DNA from: Candidatus Colimonas fimequi
GTDB lineage: Bacteria > Bacillota > Clostridia > Peptostreptococcales > Anaerovoracaceae
Direction of reading: 5' to 3'
Assembly (NCBI GenBank): GCA_018065295.1
Contig: JAGHTQ010000216.1
Location: 1-29,083 of the forward strand
Length of the DNA: 29,083 bases
The position numbers and the translations under genes are program-made. Below, one piece after another: positions 16,375 to 22,272 of the stretch (the first letter of the stretch is position 1; every line of letters starts with the position of its first letter). The notes beneath the pieces are model-generated. The model was not told where the DNA came from and made no database searches. It was given only the letters and a program-made list of their open reading frames with translations.

Positions 16375-16379
16375 TAGTG
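16099..16379 (-). CDS. Silent alternative tail-fibre C-terminal cassette
   Basis: On the minus strand, starting within the inverted repeat, an open frame reads LNSDL then GNIILIQKVTSTIHEIS, and ends ANDREISVIAMYRKK at a TAA (16099-16101). There is no start codon; an in-frame TAG lies just upstream at about 16400, so the cassette is silent in this orientation. It differs in sequence from the expressed tip but shares length and a similar ending (EISVIAMY against EVSFTAIVI). After inversion it would complete the fibre beginning at 15622. Confidence 0.85.
16362..16379 (-). repeat. Right inverted repeat of invertible tail-fibre segment
   Basis: The exact reverse complement of 15794-15811. On the minus strand it encodes the same SLNSDL-type junction in the frame of the silent tip. 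Its outer flank differs from that of the left copy, so the shared identity is limited to 18 bp. Confidence 0.87.
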
Positions 16380-16437
16380 GACTAGTTAAATTATTCGTAA
16401 CCTATTAACCTAAACCTTTTAAGAGAGGTATTTATAC

Positions 16438-16833
16438 ATGATTAAGATTAAATACAATGACCTACCAAATATGGTAGAGTGTACATTCTCGAGAGTGAGT
16501 GACAATGTTGTTCAGCTTGAGGGTGGTCTTGAAAATACAAGTGGTTTTCACACATTCAGAATGGACGGAGAAACAGAGCTTGGTGATTGGTCTGACTTCA
16601 CTACCATCTATCGTGTGCTTGAGGGAGCTGTACAGTACTCTGATAACGGCTCTGTATATGTTGAGCCCGTTCCAGAGCATGAGCCTGACATCGAGCCAAT
16701 GCCTGACATTGATCCTGTTCCATCGCTTGAAGAGCGCGTGTCAGAGCTTGAAGAGAAGAATCTCGAGCTTACAGAAACAATCGACTCTATCCTTACTGAT
16801 GTAATCCCTGCTATGTTTGGAGGTGACTTATAA
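16438..16833 (+). CDS. Small tail-fibre-associated protein with coiled coil
   Basis: A 131-residue protein of unknown exact role. The N-terminal ~75 residues look beta-rich, then comes a Pro/Glu/Asp-rich linker (PVPEHEPDIEPMPDIDPVPS), a heptad-like helix (LEERVSELEEKNLELTETID) and the end ILTDVIPAMFGG. The final ETIDxILTxVIP motif is shared with the protein at 17742. It lies between two fibre genes and overlaps the next one by 1 base (TAATG). It may anchor, trim or chaperone a fibre. AGAGAGG precedes the ATG. Confidence 0.7.
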   Translation: MIKIKYNDLPNMVECTFSRVSDNVVQLEGGLENTSGFHTFRMDGETELGDWSDFTTIYRVLEGAVQYSDNGSVYVEPVPEHEPDIEPMPDIDPVPSLEERVSELEEKNLELTETIDSILTDVIPAMFGGDL

Positions 16834-17729
16834 TGCCAAACTACACAAGCAATTTAAGACTTATTAAGCCATTAGAGAATGAGTTCTATGACATTAATGA
16901 ACACAATAGCAACATGGATATTATTGATAAGGTTGTGAGTAATCCTAATTTACTTGATAATCCGTGGTTTACTATTAATCAGCGTGGACAGAGTGTGTAT
17001 ACGACGGATGGTTATTGCTATGATCGATGGGCGTTAGATTCAGCATCAGTAGGAAGTGGTGGTTCTGTTGGTGGAATTACCTTACTTGCAAGAGGTGATG
17101 GCTATTGTGGAATTCGTCAGAAATTAGATAGTCTATCAAATTTTATTGGCGCAGAAATGACATTTAGCGTATTGGATTCTTCACATCATGTTCATTCAAT
17201 GACATTTACGTGCCCAAATAATGGCGATCCAAGAGTTGATAGGACTTTTACATTGACCAATGGTGTTACTTGGAGATTTTCAATCCAAGCAAATAATGGC
17301 ATTTGGGATTTGCAGATAAAGAATAATACAAAAAATTCATCTGTATTTATTGCTATGAAGTTAGAACTTGGTTCAGTTAGCACGTTAGAAAATGATTCAG
17401 CGCCTAACTATGCAGAAGAGTTATTGAAGTGTCAGAGGTATTATCAAGAAATTGATTCTTCATTATTTAATTATTATTTTTATGATTTAAATCAGATTTG
17501 GTTTATAGCACCATTATCTGAACAGATGAGGACATCACCATCGGCAATTGCTAAAGGAACACCTAACATTCGTACAGGTGGTTCAGTTCAAAGTGGTTTT
17601 ACAACGACTTTTTCCGGTAATTCGGTGGTGTCGTGTATTGCAAAAGCGGTAAAAAATTCTCACGCTATTTCAAACCCTGCGTTATGTAATATCCATAATG
17701 CCGTTATTGCACTTTCAGCAGATTTATAA
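16833..17729 (+). CDS. Tail fibre / receptor-binding protein
   Basis: A 298-residue fibre. The N-terminus NLRLIKPLENEFYDINEHNS is the common anchor module of Firmicute prophage fibres. Then follow NLLDNPWFTINQRGQ and YCYDRWALDSAS, an FVxMKLELG-type segment (IAMKLELGSVSTLEND) and YAEELLKCQRYYQEI, a pattern found in carbohydrate-binding phage fibre proteins. The C-terminal part is variable, as expected for a receptor tip. Translation is probably coupled to the upstream gene (1-base overlap). Confidence 0.85.
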   Translation: MPNYTSNLRLIKPLENEFYDINEHNSNMDIIDKVVSNPNLLDNPWFTINQRGQSVYTTDGYCYDRWALDSASVGSGGSVGGITLLARGDGYCGIRQKLDSLSNFIGAEMTFSVLDSSHHVHSMTFTCPNNGDPRVDRTFTLTNGVTWRFSIQANNGIWDLQIKNNTKNSSVFIAMKLELGSVSTLENDSAPNYAEELLKCQRYYQEIDSSLFNYYFYDLNQIWFIAPLSEQMRTSPSAIAKGTPNIRTGGSVQSGFTTTFSGNSVVSCIAKAVKNSHAISNPALCNIHNAVIALSADL

Positions 17730-17741
17730 GGGGGTTAAATA

Positions 17742-18092
17742 ATGTCAAAAGTATATATTAATGTTGATTCAAAGAATCGTGTCATTGGTTTAGATGGTGG
17801 TTATTCTATCGCAAATGTCGATTTAGAAACATGGATTCTGATTGATGAGGGCGAAGGTGATAAATATAATCTTTGTCAGTCGCACTACCTTGATACGCCA
17901 CTCACAACAGATGATGGTATTTATCGGTATAAATACATCAACAACACCATCGCAGAGCGCACAGAGGAAGAGATTAATGCTGACCGTGCAAAAATCCCTC
18001 CAGTGCCACCGACAGAAGCAGAGCAGATTGCTGGCATCAATGAGACAATCGATATGATTCTGACAGAGGTAATCCCGTCTCTGTTTGAATAA
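17742..18092 (+). CDS. Small tail-fibre-associated protein (second copy of the module)
   Basis: A 116-residue protein following the second fibre. The N-terminal domain (MSKVYINVDSKNRVIGLDGG onwards) resembles small tail proteins seen after fibre genes in Lachnospiraceae prophages. A helical region EERTEEEINADR-like leads to the end ETIDMILTEVIPSLFE, which matches the end of the protein at 16438. GGGGG precedes the ATG. Two fibre genes are thus each followed by a small protein with the same C-terminal motif. Confidence 0.72.
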   Translation: MSKVYINVDSKNRVIGLDGGYSIANVDLETWILIDEGEGDKYNLCQSHYLDTPLTTDDGIYRYKYINNTIAERTEEEINADRAKIPPVPPTEAEQIAGINETIDMILTEVIPSLFE

Positions 18093-18100
18093 GTAACTTT

Positions 18101-18137
18101 GAAGCACTCATTCATCTGGGTGCTTCTTTAATTTTTT
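18101..18137 (+). terminator. Probable intrinsic terminator after tail-fibre genes
   Basis: GAAGCAC (18101-18107) pairs perfectly with GTGCTTC (18120-18126), loop of 12 bases, followed by TTTAATTTTTTA. It separates the fibre module from the lysis module. The U-tract is interrupted by AA, so termination may be partial. Confidence 0.68.
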
Positions 18138-18157
18138 ACTCAAGAAAGGAAATTAAC

Positions 18158-18328
18158 ATGATGATTACATTTATCGCAGAGCGCATCAAGGAAGCAACAG
18201 ACAAATCTATCGAGCAGGGCAAGGCAAAATACAGAGCATATTTTGTGAACACAAAAATCTATGCAAAGTATAAGAGTGGCGTAGATACTATTCTTGAGAC
18301 AGATGGTTATGGTGAGGTTATTGATTAA
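18158..18328 (+). CDS. Small charged phage protein before holin
   Basis: A 56-residue protein (MMITFIAERIKEATDKSIEQ onwards, ending LETDGYGEVID), probably helical, with no membrane segment or motif I recognise. AAGAAAGGA precedes the first of two ATGs. Its stop overlaps the holin start (TAATG), so it is translated with the lysis genes. Comparable short proteins sit at this position in PBSX-like phages (the xkdX slot), but I see no clear sequence match. Confidence 0.7.
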   Translation: MMITFIAERIKEATDKSIEQGKAKYRAYFVNTKIYAKYKSGVDTILETDGYGEVID

Positions 18329-18501
18329 TGATTGAGCGTTTAACAAAACTGATTGACGTTAAGAGCATCATGACTCTCGTGTTCACCTTCGTGTTTGCAT
18401 ACTTATCTGTAGCAGGTCACGTTAAGGTAGAGCAGTTCATTCAGTTATTTACTATTATTATCGGCTTCTATTTTGGAGTTCAGAGCACAAAGGAGAAATA
18501 A
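18328..18501 (+). CDS. Holin
   Basis: A 57-residue protein with two predicted membrane segments: SIMTLVFTFVFAYLSVAG (about 14-31) and FIQLFTIIIGFYFGVQS (about 37-53), joined by a short polar turn, with charged ends. Size, hydropathy and position just before the endolysin fit a small class II-type holin of Clostridia phages. It forms the lesion that lets the endolysin reach the wall. It overlaps both neighbours by one base. Confidence 0.85.
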   Translation: MIERLTKLIDVKSIMTLVFTFVFAYLSVAGHVKVEQFIQLFTIIIGFYFGVQSTKEK

Positions 18502-18806
18502 TGAGTGTCGAAATTTCACTGCTGATAAGTATCGTGCTTTTCGCTATTTCATGTACTAATTTCTTCATCGGAAGAAAACAAGACACCAAGAAAGAAGTCG
18601 AAGAATCTGCAAGCCTTAAAGAAGGTATTCTCAAGTGCAATCTTAAACTTGATCAGATATGTTCTACTACGAACGAAACACGCAGCGACATAAAAAGCAT
18701 GAATAATAAAATACAGGATATTGACTCAAGAGTCCTTATTCTAGAGAATGACGCAAAGGCTATGTGGCGCCGTATTGATGAGCTGAAGGACTCACGAGAG
18801 AAGTAA
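18501..18806 (+). CDS. Membrane-anchored coiled-coil lysis accessory protein
   Basis: A 101-residue protein with one N-terminal membrane segment (LLISIVLFAISCTNFFIG, about 7-24), followed by a long coiled coil with polar heptads through IKSMNNKIQDIDSRVLILEN to RRIDELKDS. This layout recalls XhlA-type haemolysin proteins found with holins. It probably assists or regulates holin action at the membrane. It lies between holin and endolysin and contains an AAGGAGG start signal for the endolysin at its end. Confidence 0.78.
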   Translation: MSVEISLLISIVLFAISCTNFFIGRKQDTKKEVEESASLKEGILKCNLKLDQICSTTNETRSDIKSMNNKIQDIDSRVLILENDAKAMWRRIDELKDSREK

Positions 18807-18816
18807 GGAGGCAGTT

Positions 18817-19593
18817 ATGGCAATTATTATAGGCTCAGCCAGATCAGATGAATATGGCCGTTATACAGATGGCAAAGCCGGAGACCAGCGTCAGAGCAAA
18901 GTTCCTGACTATTCGGGTGAGGTTTCTCTCCAGGCCTATTATACACACTCAAAAGGCTGGTACGTGTTAAGACCAAAGGACCCGATACTTGCGACAAAAA
19001 TCGCAGAGCGGATGTTTACCGCCTGCAATAATCCACACCTTGGGTACGACCAGAACGGACGTTTAGGTGTGATTAAATACGGCATTGAAACAAAAACCGA
19101 CACTGAGGCCGACTGCTCTAGCCTTGTTAGAGCATGCGTAAAAGAAGCGTCGGGCAAAGACCCAGGTGACTTCTATACTGGTAATGAAGTAGCAGCTCTT
19201 GAGAGCACAGGCTTATTTGAGCCGCATTTCTCGTATACATCCATGACAGAGTTATTTGACGGCGACATTCTCGTTACCAAGACAAAGGGCCATACGGTTA
19301 TCTGTGTTTCAGGAAATCCTAGAAAAGTAAATAAACCAAAGTACAAACCAAATTCTTGGTATTTAACAAATGGCCAGTGGTGGTACGCCGACAGCGAGAG
19401 CACATGGCTGCATGATACTTGGGCTGTAATTAATCACCACAAGTATTATTTTAATAGTGACGGCTACGCTGTAACAGGCTGGCAGATTATTGATAATAAA
19501 AAATACTTCTTTGAGAATACACCAGAGCATGGCCTCGAGTGTGCGCTCTACGTGACAGACGCAGACGGTGCTCAGGTGCATGGCGTATTTTAG
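18817..19593 (+). CDS. Endolysin: NlpC/P60-type peptidase with wall-binding repeats
   Basis: A 258-residue lysin preceded by AAGGAGG. The catalytic domain opens IIGSARSDEYGRYTDGKAGD and contains the nucleophile Cys100 in EADCSSLVRACV and the histidine His159 in TKGHTVICV, the expected order for the papain-like NlpC/P60 or CHAP-type amidases of Clostridia phages. From about 180 onwards, SWYLTNGQWWYADS and GWQIIDNKKYFFEN are choline-binding-like repeats rich in Trp/Tyr. It cleaves the cell-wall peptide at the end of infection. No signal peptide is seen, so release depends on the holin. Confidence 0.92.
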   Translation: MAIIIGSARSDEYGRYTDGKAGDQRQSKVPDYSGEVSLQAYYTHSKGWYVLRPKDPILATKIAERMFTACNNPHLGYDQNGRLGVIKYGIETKTDTEADCSSLVRACVKEASGKDPGDFYTGNEVAALESTGLFEPHFSYTSMTELFDGDILVTKTKGHTVICVSGNPRKVNKPKYKPNSWYLTNGQWWYADSESTWLHDTWAVINHHKYYFNSDGYAVTGWQIIDNKKYFFENTPEHGLECALYVTDADGAQVHGVF

Positions 19594-19604
19594 GTTTAGT
19601 AAAA

Positions 19605-19636
19605 AGGGGCACGATTGATTCGTGCCCTTATTTTTA
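19605..19636 (+). terminator. Intrinsic terminator after endolysin
   Basis: GGGCACGA (19607-19614) pairs with TCGTGCCC (19620-19627), extended by a G-U and an A-U pair, loop TTGAT, followed by TTATTTTT. It ends the late operon. The first hairpin element of the cassette family begins within its tail. Confidence 0.85.
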
Positions 19637-19687
19637 TGCAATAGCGCACAGCGTTTTCGCTTAGTATCTGTGTACTATGTCAGCATA
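19635..19687 (+). repeat. Cassette hairpin element 1
   Basis: Outer pairing TATGC/GCATA (19635-19639 with 19683-19687) encloses ATAGCGCACAG (19641-19651) against CTGTGTACTAT (19668-19678), with one G-U and one mismatch, and a 16-base loop with TTCGCTTA. A 21-base string (19643-19663) recurs exactly in reverse complement in element 3 (24971-24991). There is no U-tract after it. Confidence 0.75.
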
Positions 19688-19690
19688 CGT

Positions 19691-19733
19691 TTATTAGCAA
19701 ATACGATATATTAATAATGTAAAGATTATTAAA
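19691..19733 (+). promoter_or_regulatory. Conserved leader motif, copy 1
   Basis: The stretch TTATTAGCAAATACGATATA then TTAATAATGTAA is identical over 32 bases to copy 2 (20029-20060) and continues with AGATTATTAAA, shared with copy 4. It begins 3 bases after the hairpin and ends before the ribosome site of the gene at 19752. I see no good -35 box at the right spacing, so a plain sigma-A promoter is not evident; it may be a promoter for another factor, an operator or a leader element. Confidence 0.7.
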
Positions 19734-19751
19734 TCTGAGGAGGAAATCAAT

Positions 19752-19964
19752 ATGACAAGCAGAACATATATGAAGAAGAAAATCTATCTTAAATACAAAC
19801 TGGCAGAATATGCGAAAGCGCACGGAACAAGCGCACCTGCAGAAATCAAAGCAATGAATAAATCAAAAGGGCTTGGAAGACCGGACTTCACAAAATTTAA
19901 GTCGTATGATGATGCGTGGAGTAAGTTATATAAGGCACTTGAATTTATAGGACTAGATTATTAA
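19752..19964 (+). CDS. Small protein of unknown function (cassette 1)
   Basis: A 70-residue, strongly basic and aromatic protein (MTSRTYMKKKIYLKYKLAEY onwards), ending KLYKALEFIGLDY. No domain recognised; a small helical fold is likely. GAGGAGG lies 8 bases before the ATG. It is the first gene behind a copy of the repeated hairpin and leader motif and is isolated from the late operon by the terminator upstream. Confidence 0.75.
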   Translation: MTSRTYMKKKIYLKYKLAEYAKAHGTSAPAEIKAMNKSKGLGRPDFTKFKSYDDAWSKLYKALEFIGLDY

Positions 19965-19969
19965 ATAGG

Positions 19970-20025
19970 AGAGCCGACGTATTGCACAGCAGATTCGCTT
20001 AAACTCTGTGCGCTACGTCGGCTCT
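19970..20025 (+). repeat. Cassette hairpin element 2
   Basis: A long hairpin: 12-bp outer stem (19970-19981 with 20014-20025, AGAGCCGACGTA), a TT/GC internal loop, and an inner GCACAG/CTGTGC stem (19984-19989 with 20006-20011) closing a 16-base loop. The loop contains TTCGCTTAAA, as in elements 1 and 3. Compensated pairing with conserved loop suggests a functional RNA or DNA structure. Confidence 0.78.
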
Positions 20026-20028
20026 AAT

Positions 20029-20060
20029 TTATTAGCAAATACGATATATTAATAATGTAA
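20029..20060 (+). promoter_or_regulatory. Conserved leader motif, copy 2
   Basis: Identical over 32 bases to copy 1, again starting 3 bases after a hairpin element, and followed by GGAAACTTAC and an AAGGAGGTG site for the small membrane-protein gene at 20098. Confidence 0.7.
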
Positions 20061-20097
20061 GGAAACTTACAAAATAGATTTAAGGAGGTGAATAAGA

Positions 20098-20202
20098 ATG
20101 GCCGATAAGAAAAACGACCAGAACAAAATCTTAGAGATTATCGTTCTGGTCACTGCAGTTCTTAATTTCTTGGACGCAATCATTGAACTGCTCAACAAAT
20201 AA
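20098..20202 (+). CDS. Small membrane peptide (cassette 2)
   Basis: A 34-residue peptide, MADKKNDQNKILEIIVLVTA onwards, with a charged N-terminus and one hydrophobic segment (about 12-31). AAGGAGGTG lies 8 bases before the ATG. Size and hydropathy recall the toxins of type I systems and holin-like peptides of Firmicutes, but I cannot see an antisense RNA promoter with confidence. A strong hairpin terminator follows. Confidence 0.7.
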   Translation: MADKKNDQNKILEIIVLVTAVLNFLDAIIELLNK

Positions 20203-20217
20203 TAAAAATTAAATGTT

Positions 20218-20265
20218 GAAAGCCGAGAGGAGTTACCGCTCCTCTTGGTTTCACCATTTATTTTA
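20218..20265 (+). terminator. Intrinsic terminator after small membrane peptide
   Basis: GAAAGCCGAGAGGAG (20218-20232) pairs with CTCCTCTTGGTTTC (20239-20252), with one G-U pair and one bulged G, loop TTACCG, followed by an imperfect U-tract (ATTTATTTTAT). Confidence 0.72.
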
Positions 20266-20306
20266 TCGTCCCATATTAAAAAAGTAAATAGGAAGGAGGA
20301 TAAATT

Positions 20307-20402
20307 ATGAATACAGCAGCTCTGATTTTAAATGCGGTAACGCTTATTATTAACTCACTTGTAATTATTTACATTATTCATGAATGGAGGAATAGAAGAT
20401 GA
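20307..20402 (+). CDS. Second small membrane peptide, coupled to XRE gene
   Basis: A 31-residue peptide (MNTAALILNAVTLIINSLVI then YIIHEWRNRR) consisting of one hydrophobic segment and a basic tail, a topology typical of small inner-membrane peptides. AAGGAGG precedes the ATG. The stop overlaps the start of the XRE regulator (ATGA), so the two are translated together. A membrane-toxin/regulator pair is possible; function unproven. Confidence 0.68.
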   Translation: MNTAALILNAVTLIINSLVIIYIIHEWRNRR

Positions 20403-20593
20403 CGCTTAAAGAATTAAGACAGACTAAAGGCCTTACACTTAAGGCCCTGGGCGCAGCCTCAGGAGTGCATCCTGTAAAGATAAGTCAGTATGAGTCCGGG
20501 ACACTTAATATTGAGAATATGTCACTCAAGAACGCAGCACGACTTGCCGACGCTTTGGGCTGTGACCCAAGAGACTTTTTGAAAGAGGGTTAA
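20399..20593 (+). CDS. XRE-family helix-turn-helix regulator
   Basis: A 64-residue, single-domain Cro/C1-type DNA-binding protein: LKELRQTKGLTLKALGAASG, VHPVKISQYESG as the recognition helix and turn, and ARLADALGCDPRDFL at the end. GGAGG lies before the ATG within the previous gene. It may regulate its own operon or the late/accessory genes nearby; the multiple GTAGCACTT sites 200 bases downstream are a candidate target. Confidence 0.88.
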   Translation: MTLKELRQTKGLTLKALGAASGVHPVKISQYESGTLNIENMSLKNAARLADALGCDPRDFLKEG

Positions 20594-20595
20594 CA

Positions 20596-20790
20596 ATGAA
20601 TAGAGAATTTTATAACGCAGAAGGCTATCCCGACCCGACTGCGTATCGTGCCATCAGTAGCCGCAGCGCAAGATGGCATAAAGCGAAGTTCTTAGTCGCT
20701 ATATTCTTATTTATAACAAAAGAGTGCGGCTTTTTCGTCACGACTAGAATAGAACTAAGGGATATGCAGACCGGAGAGCTTATAAAGTAG
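20596..20790 (+). CDS. Conserved small phage protein, unknown function
   Basis: A 64-residue protein beginning MNREFYNAEGYPDPTAYRAI, a type of N-terminus I associate with small phage/prophage proteins of Lachnospiraceae. A semi-hydrophobic stretch AKFLVAIFLFITKECGFF lies in the middle. It starts 2 bases after the XRE stop and forms an operon with it. No function assigned. Confidence 0.68.
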   Translation: MNREFYNAEGYPDPTAYRAISSRSARWHKAKFLVAIFLFITKECGFFVTTRIELRDMQTGELIK

Positions 20791-20794
20791 CAGA

Positions 20795-20889
20795 GTAGCA
20801 CTTCGTTTTTGAAGTGCTACACTAAGTGCTACCTGCCCGAAGCCTTGATTTTACTAGCTTTTTTAACCTTAGTAGCACTTGTAGCACTT
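20795..20889. repeat. Cluster of GTAGCACTT repeats
   Basis: Five perfect copies of GTAGCACTT within 95 bases: plus strand at 20795, 20872 and 20881 (the last two tandem), minus strand at 20812 and 20824. The first two form a 10-bp hairpin. The core TGCTAC occurs twice more at 20993 and 21001. This could be a regulator-binding array or replication iterons. The stretch contains no ORF of note. Confidence 0.72.
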
Positions 20890-20910
20890 TTTTCCTATAG
20901 ACTAGGTAAA

Positions 20911-20953
20911 TTTGAGAATTAGAGAATTATACATATTTCTCTAAATTCTCAAA
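20911..20953. repeat. Long AT-rich inverted repeat
   Basis: TTTGAGAATTAGAGAA (20911-20926) pairs with TTCTCT-A-AATTCTCAAA (20937-20953): 16 base pairs with one bulged A and a 10-base loop TTATACATAT. It is followed by another TTCTC copy. No U-tract follows, so it is not a terminator on this strand; an operator or replication element is possible. Confidence 0.7.
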
Positions 20954-21025
20954 TTCTCCATTTTTAAAATGTATAGAAAAAACTGCTGCAACTGCTACTC
21001 TGCTACCGAGAGGAGAAAACTGAAT

Positions 21026-21649
21026 ATGTTGAGAGTTGAAAATATCAGCACCTGGGGCGTCTCAGGTGCTATTCGCGGTATGCGAAACCCGATGAACAGC
21101 TGGAGCCGTTCTGATACTGTATTCACTGTAGATAACGAGGCCGTGTTCAGATTAGGCGGCAATGACCTTGACCTTATGAAGCGCTTATATAAAGCAGGAC
21201 CTGAACATAGAAAATACCTCAGAATGATTCACATACAAATGGACGTGACGGCACCTTTATATTGGTGGAAAGAATACGATACCTATAAGGTGGCTACTGC
21301 GTCTAATAGCTGCAGTACGATGCACAAGGTACACTCGAAAAAACTTACGCAAGAAGACTTCAGTATTGAGCATTTAGGCCACGTGTCATTGTCAGCCATG
21401 AGTGCTATCATAGATTTACTTAATGAAAATCGAGAACAATATTTGCGCACGAATGATAAGCGATACTGGTGGCAAATGATCCAGCTGCTTCCTGAATCAT
21501 ATAATCAGAAGAGAACGATAGATATTAATTATGAGACGGCTCTGTCTATTATTCATCAGAGGCGCGGCCATAAGCTTGATGAGTGGGCGGAGTTCGTTGG
21601 CGAGCTTGAGCGATTACCATTTGTGAAGGAGATTCTTGAGGATGATTAA
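21026..21649 (+). CDS. Conserved phage protein, possibly ThyX-like fold
   Basis: A 207-residue protein. ATG 21026, 9 bases after GAGAGGAG, is preferred over an in-frame ATG at 20969 that would read through the repeat region. Conserved-looking motifs are YKAGPEHRKYLRMI, PLYWWKEYDTYKV, SNSCSTMHKVH and TNDKRYWWQMIQLLP. The order of Arg/His, Trp-Trp-Lys-Glu and Ser-rich motifs faintly recalls flavin-dependent thymidylate synthase (ThyX), but the RHRxxS signature is absent, so any catalytic role is uncertain. It starts a run of small genes, overlapping the next by 8 bases. Confidence 0.75.
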   Translation: MLRVENISTWGVSGAIRGMRNPMNSWSRSDTVFTVDNEAVFRLGGNDLDLMKRLYKAGPEHRKYLRMIHIQMDVTAPLYWWKEYDTYKVATASNSCSTMHKVHSKKLTQEDFSIEHLGHVSLSAMSAIIDLLNENREQYLRTNDKRYWWQMIQLLPESYNQKRTIDINYETALSIIHQRRGHKLDEWAEFVGELERLPFVKEILEDD

Positions 21650-21824
21650 GTGCGGGACATGCAAATTTTTTGAATCAACATTTTGCCTTTATTGGCCCTA
21701 CACAGAGGAAGACGACGCAAGCTGCGCAAAGCATGAATTTAAGTATAAGAAGTGCAAAAGATGCGGCCAGGTTGCAGTACGAGGCGTGATATGTTTGGCG
21801 TGCGGCTATAAGGCGAAAACCTAA
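21642..21824 (+). CDS. Small double zinc-ribbon protein
   Basis: A 60-residue Cys-rich protein with two cysteine quartets: C4, C7, C15, C28 and C38, C41, C51, C54 (KCKRCG and CLACG knuckles). ATG 21642 was chosen; a TTG at 21636 is possible. It probably binds zinc and may act in nucleic-acid binding or as an adaptor. It overlaps the preceding gene. Confidence 0.72.
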   Translation: MIKCGTCKFFESTFCLYWPYTEEDDASCAKHEFKYKKCKRCGQVAVRGVICLACGYKAKT

Positions 21825-21838
21825 GGAGGCGTATTTCT

Positions 21839-21985
21839 TTGGCAGAGCAGATAGCCGAAACACTACAAATCTTACTAAGCAAGGCCCTGGAAAACGGGTC
21901 TACTGAGGCCTGCGTTTCCTGGGCCCAGGGCCAGTTCTCTATTGAGGCTGATATTATATTTAAAGTAAAGAAAATGGAGGAATAA
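21839..21985 (+). CDS. Small phage protein with TTG start
   Basis: A 48-residue protein (MAEQIAETLQILLSKALENG onwards, ending IIFKVKKMEE) starting at TTG, 7 bases after AAGGAGG. No other start fits. Probably a helix followed by beta strands; no family recognised. It lies 14 bases after the zinc-ribbon gene and ends 2 bases before the next. Confidence 0.65.
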   Translation: MAEQIAETLQILLSKALENGSTEACVSWAQGQFSIEADIIFKVKKMEE

Positions 21986-21987
21986 TA

Positions 21988-22269
21988 ATGGAGCATTTAA
22001 TCCAGTTTGGCGTAAATATTGACGACGAAGCGTTAAAAAAGGCGATAATGGTAAGCGCGTCAAATGTAGTTATTAAAGAGGTAAAAGACCAGCTGTGCAT
22101 AGGCGCTGATTGGCGAAGAAGCGATAGAGTAAGACAAATAATAAGCGACGAGGTATTAAAGTGGCTTAATGATAATTCTGAAGCCATACTGGACCTGAGT
22201 GCAAAACTAGTTTCAGAGAAGGTTATGAGGTCAAAGGCAATGAAAGAGAAAATCATCAATCAGGAGTAG
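21988..22269 (+). CDS. Small phage protein of unknown function
   Basis: A 93-residue, highly helical protein (MEHLIQFGVNIDDEALKKAI onwards) with ADWRRSDRVRQIISDEVLKW and a basic C-terminus. I do not recognise a named domain. GGAGG precedes the ATG. Comparable proteins occur in early or accessory regions of Clostridia phages. Confidence 0.72.
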   Translation: MEHLIQFGVNIDDEALKKAIMVSASNVVIKEVKDQLCIGADWRRSDRVRQIISDEVLKWLNDNSEAILDLSAKLVSEKVMRSKAMKEKIINQE

Positions 22270-22272
22270 GCC

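Noticed and set aside
15622..17729. Diversity-generating retroelement at the fibre genes
   Set aside because: No reverse transcriptase and no template/variable repeat pair are visible; the inverted tip is explained by segment inversion.
19691..20060. CRISPR-like direct repeats
   Set aside because: Only two 32-base identical copies on this stretch, more than 300 bases apart, with genes between them and no spacer regularity.
19630..20100. tRNA or other standard structured RNA gene
   Set aside because: The hairpins do not form a cloverleaf, and I see no tRNA-like sequence anywhere in the window.
20969..21025. Upstream ATG start for the protein at 21026
   Set aside because: It has no ribosome site and reads through the TGCTAC repeats; 21026 has GAGAGGAG at good spacing.
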